A stretch of 64,000 bases of DNA from Incurvaria masculella (lineage: Eukaryota > Arthropoda > Insecta > Lepidoptera > Incurvariidae), in the NCBI GenBank assembly GCA_946894095.1, contig OX335644.1, positions 9,405,595 to 9,469,594 on the forward strand, in the 5' to 3' direction. The position numbers were made by a program, and so were the translations under genes. Each line of letters opens with the position of its first letter. Positions within the stretch are counted from its first letter, which is position 1. The notes beneath the pieces are model-generated. The model had not been told where the DNA came from and searched no databases. It saw nothing but the letters and a program-made list of their open reading frames with translations. Positions 1 to 12,084 of this stretch are shown here, piece by piece.

Positions 1-7
1 AATAAAG

Positions 8-2922
8 TTGCCCACGAATATCCAACTAGCCGACACTGAATATCACATTCCGTCTGAGATTGATTTGCTGATCGGAGCGGATGTGTTTTTTCAGGTCCTT
101 TTGCCTCTGCAGCAGCACCGTGAGAGAGGCAAGGACGAGCCCTGCATCATCAACACTCAGTTCGGGCACATAGTTGGAGGGGCACTTCCTCGTGAAGGTT
201 CTACAAGCAAAGTATCCTTACTATGTTTCAAATTCGATTCCGATGTGAACAATACACTAAAACAGTTCTGGAAGACAGAAAATGTACCAGAAATATTCAA
301 CGTAAGTTCTCCAGAACATGACCTTACAGAAAAAAAAATTCAGAGTTCCTGTAAATTGCAAAAAAATAAATTTCAGGTGGATCTGCCATTAAAGTTACCA
401 ATCAATGAAATCAATTCACAACTTGGTAATTCTTTTGATTTGGCATTACACAGATTTATAAATTTAGAGAAAAGATTGCACAAAAATCCGAATTTACTCT
501 CAGAACATACTCAATTTATTAATGAATATATAGAACTGGGTCATGGTTATTACGTAGACATTGAAATGTATGATCTTAATAAAGATGCTGTGTACTTTCT
601 TCCGCATCACGCAGTAAAAAACGAACCAGTAACGAAAAAAAATTGTTTGAGTTACATAGCAAAGTTTTACTTTTTTTTGCCAAGTTTTGTTATTTATTTA
701 TTATTTATATTTGTTATGTTATTTGTTTGTTAATTATTGTTAAAGCCAAGGCCATCATGCAAAAGCTTTGGTCAGCTAAAATAGACTGGAATACAACGCC
801 TCCTGCGGAACTAAAAGATGAATGGCTACACTTCGTAAACAGCCTCTCCACCATAGCGCCGATTTATTTAAATAGAAATATTCCAGTCACAGATTCTCAC
901 TCTGCGATTCAGCTGATCGGATTTGCTGACGCATCGAGCTCCACAGGCTACGGTTGCTGCATCTACCTTCGAGTGGTTGACCCAACAGGTAAAGCTACAT
1001 TATCCTTACTCTGTTCAACGTCAAGAATCAACCCACTCAGCAATCCTTTGACCATTCCACGATTAGAACTAAATGCAACACTTTTGTTGTCGAACTTAAT
1101 GAGCAAAGTTCATAAAACGATTAAGCTCAAACTACCGGTAACAAACATATACTTATTTACCGACTCAAAAATTGTTTTAGCATGGCTAAAAACTCAAGTA
1201 ATAAATTTACAAGCCTACGTTGCAAACAGAGTGAAGGTAATACAGCTAAAAACAGTTGAGAGTCGCTGGCTTTATGTGAACACGAAAGAGAACCCTGCCG
1301 ACCTCATCAGCAGAGGCACCGACCCGCACGCGCTTGCTTCTTGCGAGTTATGGTGGCGCGGTCCACCCTTCCTGCAAAACAGTGAGTACACATTTTCTCA
1401 TGAAGTTCACTTACCGGTTGATATACCTGAGTTAATGGCCAGCCCTACGACATCCAGCGATGAAGCAGTAACTCTTTCAACGCGAGTACAAAACAATTTC
1501 TTTGATTTCTTAGACAAATATTCCGATATCAATAAAATGATTCGGGTCGTAGCTTACATGCTAAGGTTTCTTCACAATATAAAAAATAAGGGGAACAAGG
1601 TAAAGGCTTCATATCTGTCTACCCCAGAATTACATGAAGCAACACACTTGATCATAAAATATGATCAGAGCATTCATTTCAAGCATGAAATAGATTCCTT
1701 GAAAACAGGAAAAAAGGTTGAAGGCTCTTTGAAACCTCTGCATCCATTTCTAGATGAAACTGGTATTTTGAGAGTCGGAGGACGAATACAAAACTCTGAA
1801 GTCTCCTATTCCCAAAAGCACCCAATTATTTTGCACAAAGAGTCTCGAATAACCGAACTTATAATCAAGCATGAGCACCTCAGGCTCCTTCATGCAGGAC
1901 CAAAATTGTTGCTTTCTAGCTTAAACCAAAAATATTGGCTTATCAATGGCATGAGGCTCGCGGCTTCGCTCCCGCCACAACGCGTCACTGCATGTAGACC
2001 ATTTCAAAAGGTTGGCGTAGACTTCGCTGGGCCAGTCCAAGTAAAAAAATCGAGGATAAGGCGCGCGCTTGTAAGTAAAGGATATATTTGTGTTTTCGTC
2101 TGATTCGTAACAAAGGCTGTACATCTAGAGTTGGCTTCAGACTTATCCACGGATACCTTTCTCGCTTGTCTTAAGAGGTTCATTTCACGAAGAGGTCTGC
2201 CCACCGAAGTATTTGCGGATAATGGTGGTTGCTTTAAAGGTGCGGCGAACCAGTTGGTTGAGTTGTATAAGCTAAATACTTCCAAAGATCATCAATCACT
2301 GGTGCAGGCACATTCAGCCCAACAACGTATAAAATTTCATTTTATCCCGAGTTATTCACCGGTATTTGCTGGTCTTGCCGAAGCAGCTGTTAAAAGCACT
2401 AAATTTCACTTAAAAAGAGTCATTCAAAAATATGTATTAACATATGAACAACTAAATACTGTATGCAAAATAGAAGGAGTTTTAAACTCTAGACCACTTA
2501 TACCACTAACTTGTGACATAACAGATTTCAGTTATTTAACTCCAGGTCATTTTCTGACAGGCGATGCTATAACATCGTATCCTGAACAGGATGTGAGTGA
2601 ATTACCTGCGAATAGGCTTAGTTTTTGGAAAATCTGTGAAAATATACAACAGAATTTTTGGAAAACATGGCATAGATATTATTTAAATGCATTACAATGC
2701 AGGCCCAAGTGGCGCGAAGACATGCCCAATATCACAGTTGGCATGTTAGTAATCCTGAGAGAGCCGAACACGCCACCAATGTACTGGCCAATGGCGAGAG
2801 TAGTCAAAGTTTTCCCTGGTGAAGACAATAAAGTTCGCGCTCTAGAAGTAGTTGCACCCAATGGTAAGATTTATCGTCGGTCATTGTCAGGTGTCTGCAT
2901 ATTGCCACTAGATAATCAGTAA
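8..2922 (+). pseudogene. BEL/Pao retrotransposon pol fragment, internally deleted and broken
   Basis: This is the decayed coding region of a BEL/Pao LTR retrotransposon. From 8 to 640 one frame gives the end of the retroviral-type aspartic protease region (IGADVFF) and the linker up to the start of the reverse transcriptase (YFLPHHAV). The reverse transcriptase core with its YMDD box is absent. At about 750 the frame changes and the RNase H region begins (FADASS near 920). The integrase region follows, but the segment that should hold the CxxC half of its zinc finger is missing between GMRLAAS and RPFQKVGVDFAGP. A TGA at 2101-2103 interrupts the integrase core just before TKAVHLEL. The core then continues in the same frame from 2104, with the FADNGG motif at about 2212 and the C-terminal BEL domain to 2922. 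The element cannot make a working polymerase. Confidence 0.9.
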
Positions 2923-2930
2923 TATTGTCA

Positions 2931-4587
2931 AAGAAAATCTCACACCGATACATAAGTTATGACTTACTTACCTTGTTATCAAAATGTGTAAGGATGAGAG
3001 ATATTATTATATATTGAATAGAGATAAGAAAATGATGTTACATTTCCAACAAAAAATGTTACTTCTTAACTTTTGTATTAGCACAATTGATTTTGAATTT
3101 ATATGTGTTTTACAAAAAATGGTGTGTTAAAGATTATCTATGTTTGCAAATCAATCAGCGAATATCTATCCTAACATGTGTTACCATTTGTAATATTTAA
3201 AATGCATATTTACGGCTTAACCGAAAGCAAAGTTATTGTGTGTTATTCAAATATTTGTTTTGGTTTGTATTAGCCTCAAAAGTTTCTTTCTGTTAAGGCC
3301 GCAGCATGTTGGCAACATTAACCAACAGATATAACATTTTTGTATATTGCAACATTATAACGAACTTCCCATTCTGTTCTCCTCCGACCTTCAATGTGAT
3401 GTGATTATCGCTGTTATACATTTCTTTATTATATAAAACAAGTGTTTCTAAGCAGTTTACGTCTTCCAAATTATTACACCAACGCCTCAATCTCACCGAG
3501 CTACAATTACTAACTCCTCCACTTATTACTTCACTCTACAGTCGGCAATGTTTTTACTCCCTCCAATTCGTTTCCTTGACATTTTCCCCGTTCGTAATAG
3601 ACGAGGCCGAACGTAGCTAAATTAAATTGAAATATGCTTTCAATAAGGACTTTTTCCATGTAAACTCTTTGTTCTTTAAAGCCTTCATGCAATAAATTCA
3701 ACCCGCTACCGATTTTTTTGTAATTGTAAATGTAGAAATGGTGTTAATAAAATATTTTTTTATCTTAATCGTCTGAAAAAAAATGTTTATGCCGATGACG
3801 CCAATGGGCTTTCGAACTAACACGGCGGCTGCGAAAATCAACCAATCAATCAACCAAAAAGTAATATTACTCTTTTGTGAATATCCTCTAAATTAAATTT
3901 TATACTTTTCATAGTATCACATTAATTTAGTGTAAGAAGAATCGAATTCTCCGTAAGAACATGGATTGCTATCACAACTACTGTCATGGCATTAGCCTGA
4001 CGCGCCACTTGAAATCTAGGTTCCATGCCCAGGCCTTCCTTATGCACGGTTACAAAAACTAACTACACGCTTAAGATACATTATTTTTAAACTTTTTTGT
4101 CTTGGAAAACACGAGGATTACGCTGGCGGAATTAATTTACTGGCCGTACTACAGAATAGGTAGATAATTGAATTTGTGTAACTTACACAAGAAAGCATTA
4201 AATTAGTTAATCCATCACTTTTATACGTCGATAGGTGAGTAAAAGACGAATGAAATTACTTTGAGACTTTTATTTGCAGAACTATTCTTCTTTTGTGCTC
4301 CTTTCAATGCCCCCTCGGGTCAATATCGAACCTTTCACTCCCCGAGTAGCCATATTCAAACGATTCTATTGAAGAGCGAGCTTTCTCACTATTCAGACAC
4401 TTTCACTGGCTGGGGACAAAATAGTCCTCTCGACAGGCCTTTTTGTATGATCACCGTTGAAGAGGGCGTACGATGAGTTTAGGAAATTTACAGATTTCGT
4501 ACGGAAAACGATCCAGTCTATCCCGAAAAAGCAATTGTTTTTAATTTAATATTTAAGTTATACTTTTGAGATTATCGCGTTCTTTGA
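2931..4587. other. AT-rich DNA after the BEL/Pao fragment, no gene
   Basis: I see no gene here. The first several hundred bases may include the 3' untranslated part and a decayed 3' LTR of the preceding BEL/Pao element, because LTRs normally begin soon after the integrase stop. I could not fix LTR ends. AATAAA-type signals occur near 3691 and 3744. A SINE piece lies at 3960-4056. Confidence 0.4.
3960..4056 (-). repeat. SINE family B fragment
   Basis: The sequence repeats the distal body of the SINE at 32303-32690: a gttatggcattagc-like block, then 'ccatgcccaggccttcctta' followed by 'tgcacggttac'. Only the tail-proximal part is present and it is diverged. Confidence 0.55.
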
Positions 4588-4700
4588 GCATGTTTGAAAA
4601 GTTACGGCTTTTCACACGGCGGAAGGAGACATCCTCCGACGTTTCGAGCTGATCGTTCAGTCTGTTGTCAAGGAGGCAGCCGCCTCGTTCGTACGCAGCA
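4588..4700. repeat. Dispersed repeat J, copy 1
   Basis: This stretch, from the 'atgtttgaaaa' block to 'tacgcagcag', matches 7253-7372 closely: gttacggcttttcacacggc here and cttacggctttttacgcggc there, with 'gacgtttcgagctgatc' in both. The function is unknown. The 86-bp tandem repeat grows out of its right end. Confidence 0.7.
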
Positions 4701-4958
4701 GACGACTGGTCTAGTCCCAGGTCCAGTCTGGTCCAGTCGTCTGCTGCGTACGAAACTATTTGATCTTGCAATAAGACTATGGATCTGACGACTGGTCTAG
4801 TCCCAGGTCCAGTCTGGTCCAGTTGTCTGCTGCGTACGAAACTATTTGATCTTGCAATAAGACTATGGATCTGACGACTGGTCTAGTCCCAGGTCCAGTC
4901 TGGTCCAGTCGTCTGCTGCGTACGAAACTATTTGATCTTGCAATAAGACTATGGATCT
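4689..4958. repeat. Three exact-period 86-bp tandem repeats with inverted-repeat arms
   Basis: Units begin at 4701, 4787 and 4873 and run to 4958, which is three times 86 bp. Copies differ by only a few bases. The first unit is preceded by 'cgtacgcagcagacgactgg' (about 4690-4709), whose reverse complement 'ccagtcgtctgctgcgtacg' occurs at 4733-4752 and again in later units. The array can therefore fold into hairpins. It carries no convincing coding sequence. Confidence 0.85.
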
Positions 4959-4959
4959 A

Positions 4960-6850
4960 GAATGTAATAACTGATTTTGATTAAAACTACACCTGTATTA
5001 TTAGTTGTTTTTGTTATTTTTTCTAGCCGGAAATCGAGCTCGTTGATTTAGAGAAAAATAATGCAACGTGTTTTCGAATTTCACCGGCCATTAGTGTCGC
5101 TTATAAGGAACACATTCCCTAAAGTATTATTAAACTAAAGGAAATGGTATTTTTATGTTCTCGCTTGATTCTTATATTAGATAACTTATTTCTTCTCAAA
5201 ATTACCGTGTTAGATTCCTGGCTCGAAATGTTTTTTTTTCATAACTCAAAAAATGCAGTATTACTTGTTATTAAAATTGGCTAAGTGACTCCTTTGAATT
5301 TTTAAATTGTTCGCATTTGACCATTAATGCACATTTAAAAAAATAATCAGTACGTCGTAAGGAGCTTGAATTATTATTTATTGAATGCATACTGATTGAT
5401 TTGGTGTTAGGCAAGACCAGCAAAAATTCGGTTCGAATACCTATCTAGGCGTCTTAAGAGAGGTCTTAAAGTTTACGGAAAAAAAACGGATCTTTACATT
5501 CGGAAAAAAATATCTTGTCTCACCAATCGATCTATCGGCGGAAACGTTTGCGAATTTAAAAACTTTCCTGCGATTTATACATCTAGTTATCTCTATAACA
5601 AACCATATTTTTTATATCAGAGACAATTGCGCAGGTTGTGATGTAGGACTAACTGTCGTACTTCCTGAGTCTGCACCACCCCCTACTATCATCCGAGCCC
5701 GCTTCCGCAGCTGTCTTACAGATAACATCGTTGGCCACTGCTCTACGCGAAACAGGTTATTTTTATAGCTTATATTTTATATGTTTTCAATTGTCTGTCC
5801 TGGCGCCTAAGTCCGCTAATACATAACACACCCCGTTGGGTTGATATCATGACGGTGGAAAAATGTATCGAGATGATACCATTAAAAGTCTCTCAAAACT
5901 ATTTGTATTGACCCAATGTTGAGGAGTCCATGTGACTCTTAAAAAAAATGCTATTTTTTAAGACGCTCTAAGCTGAACGTCCTAGAGCGTGCTTAATCTT
6001 TCCTCCCACGTCTGTTCAAGCTCTCGTATCTCCGGCAATAAATTAGTGTATTTTGAAGAGTCTTCCTTTCGGCGGAGTAGCGGGGCGGGCGGAGGGAAGC
6101 GGCGGCGCGGCGCAGGACGGAACTGACGACGCGACATCCGCTTCCGGCGCTCCCCCCCCCCCCCGCCGACCTACATACTTCACCGCGTCGGCAAATAACA
6201 AATGAATAAACACGTTTTTGTCCTCGTACGGGGCTGCCAAAGCCGAGATACGAATTGAGGCTTCATTATGTCAACATTGGCTCTTTTACTAAAGTCAAGT
6301 ATTGCACCAATGCTTAAAAACTCTGATAATGTTGAATTTGTGGAGCACGTGCAATCATAGAATAAAATTCTATGTATATTGATGACACCTAATCGTCAAT
6401 TTACAGTTGGCTGGCTGACAATGAAATTCCATCAAGCGATACGATTTAAATTTTATTAATCCGAAGATTAATTTATAAATCGCAGTTGCTCCGACGGCTT
6501 GGCATATTGTATTATATATATATTAGTTTATTTAATTCAAAGTAGGTTTGTATCATTATGTAAATTATGGTATGTAAATGTATATTCATACTGTATGTAT
6601 ATATTTTTATTTTATTTTATTTTATTTATTATTTTTCCTTTTAAATTGCTATTGTGTACCTACATACAGATATTTTAGATTTCCTCTCCTCATCACCCCA
6701 AAGGTTGACTGGAAGAAACAACTCCTAGTGATAAGTCCGCCTTTGTGCATTTTTGTTGTTTCTAATGGTATTTGTTTTGTAAAGAATTTATTCATTATTC
6801 ATTAATTCATTGCTGGACAGAAAAAAAAATGATGCTGATGTGCCCAACAA
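4960..6850. other. Intergenic DNA, no gene seen
   Basis: This is AT-rich, without a convincing ORF. A short GC-rich patch lies at 6060-6180 (with a run of 12 or more C near 6157). A (TTTTA)n-rich tract lies near 6598-6640. Confidence 0.5.
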
Positions 6851-6854
6851 ATCA

Positions 6855-6990
6855 CATTTTACGGATGGTAAACACGGATATTTTTGAATGTCCGACCATC
6901 TTTTAATTCAATGCGATGGTACTTTTGCGGGCGGGGTTAACCCTACCAGGGTTTAGGGGAAGGGGACCTTAGGTTTGACATGGATTACGG
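6855..6990 (-). repeat. SINE family B fragment
   Basis: Diverged copy of the SINE body: 'ggtaaacacggatatttttg', 'caatgcgatggtac' and 'aaccctaccagg' match in order the copies at 17870, 23511 and 32303. Confidence 0.6.
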
Positions 6991-7252
6991 ACTACTGATT
7001 CGTTAATTCCGGAAGGCTGTGCGGATCGTGGTGGGGCGGGATGCCGGTGGAGGGAGGGGGAGGGGGGCGACAGCGGCACGTCCCCATGACCCATGAGCGA
7101 TGGCGTGTGAGCGTGTCACGGAGTATTTGGTCGACAGCTACAGTTCTCCATTAATAATTTAATCAAACGAAAATATTTTTGGCCGGATTCGTACTAACCT
7201 GGAAATGTTGATATACAGGTAAAAAAATGCTTAAATAAAAACATTTACTCAA

Positions 7253-7372
7253 TTATGTTTGAAAACTTACGGCTTTTTACGCGGCGGCAGGAGGAGACAT
7301 TCTCTGACGTTTCGAGCTGATCTTTCAGCCCATTGTCAACGCTACGTCCGTACGCAGCAGCCAACTGCACTT
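7253..7372. repeat. Dispersed repeat J, copy 2
   Basis: Second copy of the sequence at 4588-4700, ending at 'cgtacgcagcag'. It lacks the 86-bp tandem expansion seen in copy 1. Confidence 0.7.
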
Positions 7373-7469
7373 ACCCGAGTAATTCAAATCATCAAATAAA
7401 ATTAATCAAATTCTTCTTAATCTTTTCAAAAAATATTTGTCTAATTCGAAAGACACCGCTATTTTTATC

Positions 7470-7700
7470 TATCTGCATGGCTAATACCATACCTACATTC
7501 CTAATAGCCCAGCACACGAGTTACGAACTAGATAAACTTTCCTTTAAATGAGTACTGGATTTGAAAACACGAACAATTTTAATCTCCGCTTTGACCATCG
7601 TTCATTAAATGCGATGGTACCAACCCGGGCTGGATTAGCACTACCACCCAGTAAGTAAGGAAGCCTACAGATTTACGTGGAATCCGAACGACACACCACG
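7470..7700 (-). repeat. SINE family B, partial
   Basis: Carries the tail-proximal and middle body of the SINE ('tgcatggctaatacc', 'caatttt', 'atgcgatggtaccaaccc', 'agtaagtaaggaag', 'acgtggaatccgaac'). The head is missing. Confidence 0.7.
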
Positions 7701-7925
7701 AACCCCTTGCGAACAAAAGAGTTTGAGAAAATAATACAATTTGGAATAACATGTTGTTAATTTTTTTATTTAATAATTTTATCAAATAAATCTAGTAAAT
7801 ATGATTGGGAATAATACTATTCGCAAAATGAGAAAATAATTCGAATTGAGAAGTTTTGTACTACATCTTGCACGCAAGATTAAAATATTTTAAGTTATTT
7901 ATTGTGAATATGTAATTCCAATTAT

Positions 7926-8221
7926 AGGGTTCTGTACTCAAAGGGTGCCAACGGGACCCTATTACTAAGCCTCCGCTGTCTGTCCGTCACAGGGCTATAT
8001 CTCAAACGCAACGGTACTAACGTAAACGTAATAGGTAGACAGTTGAAATTTTCATAGAGTGTGTATTTCTATTGCCCCTGTAACAAAATAAAGTAAAAAA
8101 TATAATTATATCAAAATTAAGGGAGGTCCTGATCCAAGCAACGTGATGTATTTGTGTTTAGTCTTGTATTATGGTACGGAACCCTTCGTGTGCGAGTCCG
8201 ACTCGCACTTGGCCGGTTTTT
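7926..8221 (+). repeat. Dispersed repeat family A, copy 1
   Basis: A unit of about 295 bp that begins 'agggttctgtactcaaaggg' and ends 'cgactcgcacttggccggtt'. The start (gggttccgta) and the later 'tacggaaccc' are inverted with respect to each other, and the tail contains the palindrome gcgagtccgactcgc. Other copies are at 11792, 20436, 22686 and 26069. I recognise it as a common lepidopteran interspersed repeat type but cannot name its class. Confidence 0.8.
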
Positions 8222-9615
8222 AGTTTCGTAAGCTATTTTGGTTATATTAATTGTATTTACGCCTCATATATAGAAAGTAGACCGATCTGATATCTGACAT
8301 TCTAATTGTAGCCAACCTGTTCCGGCATATGGCATCGCTTAAAGTATTTACAGCTTCACTACATTCAGCAGCGATATTACGGAGTGGATCAGGAATTTAA
8401 TTAAATGTATCTATTATCGGTACGATGCACAATACAATAACCCAATTCGGTGATGCCGTCGGTGTGACGTAACAGGATATTGCAGTGTGTAACGAACTGC
8501 AAAATTCATGGTGCCAGGTGCTGTAGTAACTAGTAACTTGGCATGAAGTTTTCATTTCATTAATTAAATATGAACATGATATTATATTAAATATTAATAC
8601 ATCTAATTCAATGTACTATTATTTTTCCATAAGTAAAAAATATATTTAAAATTCTGTCATTTGTAAAATAAGTTAACAGAATTTAGTCAGAAGAAGGTTT
8701 CACTAGCTTACTGGTTCAGCATCAGGAGCACAAACGCCTATACAGCTATACCGAACGATAAACGTATATCTTTCTCGTTTCCACTCGCAGGAAAATCGAT
8801 ACAAAAACACAGTTATCGACCGATACATCCGTATCGTTGCGTTTCTGCCCCCGCCAGGCATGCATTGGCAATTGAATCTCCGCTTAGAGAAGATGAGGTA
8901 ACGTACTTGTGGCTACGTACGTAACCTACCTAACCTAAGTTTTCTAAGGCAGCAAACGCAACCGAAAATCTAGACACCGAACCGCTATTAAGAGGCAGTA
9001 CAAGTCTTCGACCATTATGATTCCTATTCTACTTTTTACAAATTTATTTGTGACAAATCAGACGACATTACTTTACTACCTTACAATTTTACACCATAGA
9101 CGGTGTAAACTTGTATCCTCAGGCAAGGTCAGGAAGTAGGTGCCACGTCAACTGTTCTCTTATTTAGCAAGTTGCCTATAACAAGCCATGGGACTAGATA
9201 GCGGTAAGTTTGGCGCGAATTACGACAATTAGCTGATGGGACGCTCGGACGGCACCTATTAAAAATTCACACGAAAATTAGTCCATCCAGTCGCTGCGAG
9301 TGCCCTCCATACCCCGTCCGCCTTCACACCCTGCTGCTTCCCATCCACCAGTCCTTTGTCACATCGCTTGTTAGGTAACTGTATTAGTACGTTACATTTA
9401 ATCATCACAGGGAATCAAAAATAGAATCCCGCAAAATTTGTTTGTGGTATTGACTTTGGTTTTCAATAACTGTTGCTATCAAAAGTTTTTGGGTTTCTGC
9501 AATGCGTAATGCCTTAACGAAAAAGATTTTATTGAATATTATGTTCAACTGTATTTTCGCATTGTAATTTTGTGCTTTTGTAAAAAAAGAGTAAGCTTCT
9601 TAATCTTTTTCTTGA
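8222..9615. other. Intergenic DNA, no gene seen
   Basis: No coding frame is supported. A 'cctacctaacctaag' stretch near 8926 loosely resembles the telomere motif on the opposite strand but is too short to call. Confidence 0.45.
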
Positions 9616-9616
9616 T

Positions 9617-9895
9617 ACGACTAAGCGGAGTGCACGAAAGGACACAAAATCAAAATCAATGTCAACGTATGATAAAGCATGCCACTTTTAATGGACAGTA
9701 AGGAAGGGCACTAAGGGTTCTATGGTAATGGAAATTTGCATCACGCCATTCACTGGAACGATCAGTAGAACTAGTATATACCAGCGAAAACAAGCACTTT
9801 ACGGTGAGTTTGTATGTCGTATTACGTTAGCAATCTATAATTTCCCTCTTTTATCTATTCTAAAAGTGATGTTCTGGGACAATCGGGGCTAATTC
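9617..9895. repeat. Dispersed repeat family D, copy 1
   Basis: Starts 'ggagtgcacgaaagga' followed by 'caaaatcaaaatcaatgtca' and matches 11047-11425 in order, including 'accagcgaaaacaagcactt' near 9780. It ends at 'atcggggcta'. The class is unknown. Confidence 0.65.
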
Positions 9896-10854
9896 GCTCC
9901 AAATAATTGTATTATTGTAAGTTTCACACTTTCTCGCTAGGCACATAAAGTACGTGACTGAACCCCTCCTAATTGTTCTGTGACTGAACCATAATGATGC
10001 TTTGTTTTATTTAGTAAAGCGGTGGATTCCTTGTACGCTACCAAAAAACCTACTAATCTAACTTTTTAAAATGAACTTATCCATGAGATTTAGAACAAGA
10101 AATAATATTTTCGAGTGTTCGGTTTGATGAATGAATTTGCACCGTGCTTGTCGACTTAAAAATGCCAATCGTAATTTTGTTTTGTTCGTCAGCTCCCGTG
10201 GTCAACTCTAAGTATGTTGTAGCTCTGTAGTTTTGCAGGCGGTTCTGATCAACTTCCAAGCAAAAGGCTCTACCAGGCATCCATCTACCCAAGGCTCGCC
10301 TACGCTAGGTAGCACTCAGTTATTCGTTAATTTCCCAGGGAGTAGGTATTTAACTTATTAATCTCAAATTAAATATTAAATATATATATATGTATATTAT
10401 ATATATATATATATATTAAATATCAGCACCGAATATTTTTTTTCTTTTCAACAGAACAAACTTTGCTCAATTGAAGAAAATCGCATAAATAGTACCAATA
10501 TTTTTGCTACATTTTGTTAGCATTATAAAGCTGAAAGAAACATAATAGTTGCGCATAGTGCTTGCGCTTGCATAAATAAATATTCAGAACGAATATTTAT
10601 ACCTCCAAAATGCCGTGAATTTCACCCCAACATCGTCCGTTTTTTTTATGTACTGTATGAAAAATTATGTTCAAATGGAATACGCATGTATTTTGATTTT
10701 CAAAGCTCACTAAGTACTTGGAAGAAGTGACAAGTAATGTGAAAAAATTTGCCTATTCGGTGATTTTTCTTTGTAGATCAAAGTTGGTGCCGTGGAAATG
10801 GAAATAATTCATGTGGTGCGAGTATACCTTAAGTTATTTATTAACAAATCAGCC
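9896..10854. other. Intergenic DNA, no gene seen
   Basis: AT-rich. It contains the AT microsatellite at 10374-10422. The 71-codon antisense frame at 10077-10292 has no recognisable domain. Confidence 0.45.
10374..10422. repeat. (AT)n microsatellite
   Basis: Near-pure alternating AT with one tgtat interruption. Confidence 0.9.
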
Positions 10855-10999
10855 GGCCTATTCCTGGAACTCCATCATAAGGAATCAGGAATCCTGAGTC
10901 TAGAAAACAGCTTTTATAGTGGTTTTTAAAGCGATTTTCTTGACGAAAATATTTTTTCTATACTCAGAATTCCTGATTACGGAATTCCAGGAATAGGCC
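10855..10999. mobile_element. Short foldback/MITE with 45-bp terminal inverted repeats
   Basis: The left end 'ggcctattcctggaactcc' is mirrored by the right end 'ggaattccaggaataggcc'. The arms also pair through 'aggaatcctgagt' and 'actcagaattcct'. The element is 145 bp with no coding capacity. It sits next to repeat D copy 2. Confidence 0.75.
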
Positions 11000-11046
11000 T
11001 GCCGAGCTCGAAGTACCTCTGAGAAATTAACGAATAAACTGACAGC

Positions 11047-11425
11047 AACTATCTTTCGGGCCGAGTGCACGAAAGAACAAAAAATCAAAATCAACGTCAA
11101 AGTATAATTAAACGCATCACTTTGTGTGGACAGTATGGAAGGAACTCTATGCGGTTCACTAAAAGTGACGTGTTTGAACATGATTAACTCAGCAGTTTCT
11201 TCGTGCAACCGGGGCTTAGCTTGGTACTCAGCTTTAAATAATTTAATGGGATATGCCGCTTCCACATTAGTGGCAGCGCTGGGCGGGCCGCGTGCGCTGT
11301 GATGTAATGTTTGGCAGCGGATTCACATTGACACAGTTGGCCCTGCCCAGCCTCGTTCCGACCGACTAGAGAACGATAAAATACGCAAATAAATACCAGC
11401 GGATACAAAGCACTCGCTGTGTAGC
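11047..11425. repeat. Dispersed repeat family D, copy 2
   Basis: Starts 'ccgagtgcacgaaagaac' followed by 'aaaatcaaaatcaacgtcaa' and runs through 'caaccggggcttagc' to 'accagcggatacaaagcact'. A short inverted piece of the same family is at 16735-16793. Confidence 0.65.
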
Positions 11426-11791
11426 CTTACACATTAATTGGGGCCTAAAGGACAGAGTAGATAATATTGTAGCGCCATAGATACGCTTTGGTCATGTTTT
11501 AATTTCTATGATGCAGGTAATTAAACACAAACGAAAGTCGAAGAATATTTCTTGTGTTGCCGAACGAAAAAGTTAAACGTTTACAAAATAGTAATAAAAT
11601 CTAGAAAATTGAAATACAGAAAAAGGACATGATATTTTGGAATCAATTATTTGACACCCAGACATTTTAACTTTTTATAAAACTATGGCGACAGGTTGTC
11701 CGAGATGGCCAGCCTGACATCAGCGATAAGAATGTTAATCACATTTCAGAATACATTGAATACATACCAATGAATGATCAATGACGTTTTT

Positions 11792-12084
11792 AGGGTTCCG
11801 TACCCAAAGGGTGAAAACGGAACCCTATTACTAAGCCTCTGCTGTCCGTCCGTCCGTCCGTCTGTCACAGGCCTGTATCTCATAAACCGCAATAGGTAGG
11901 CAGCTGAAATTTTCACAGAGTATGTATTTATTTTGCCGCTATAACAACAAATAGGTAAAATAAAAAAAATAATAAAAAATAAAGGGGGGTCCCATACAAA
12001 AAACGTGATTTTTTTGTGTTCAATCTTGTACGATGGTACGGAACCCTTCGTATGCGAGTCCGACTCGCACTTGGCCGGTTTTTT
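11792..12084 (+). repeat. Dispersed repeat family A, copy 2 (near full length)
   Basis: The cleanest copy. It has 'agggttccgtacccaaaggg', a (GTCC)n stretch near 11847, 'gtatctcataaaccgcaata' and a terminal 'cgactcgcacttggccggtt' followed by a short T run. Confidence 0.85.

Noticed and set aside
6043..6240. 65-codon minus-strand frame in a GC patch
   Set aside because: Low-complexity Ala/Pro/Gly-rich translation including a poly-C run; no family resemblance.
10900..11265. 121-codon minus-strand frame
   Set aside because: It spans the foldback at 10855-10999 and repeat D, so it is repeat sequence read through by chance.
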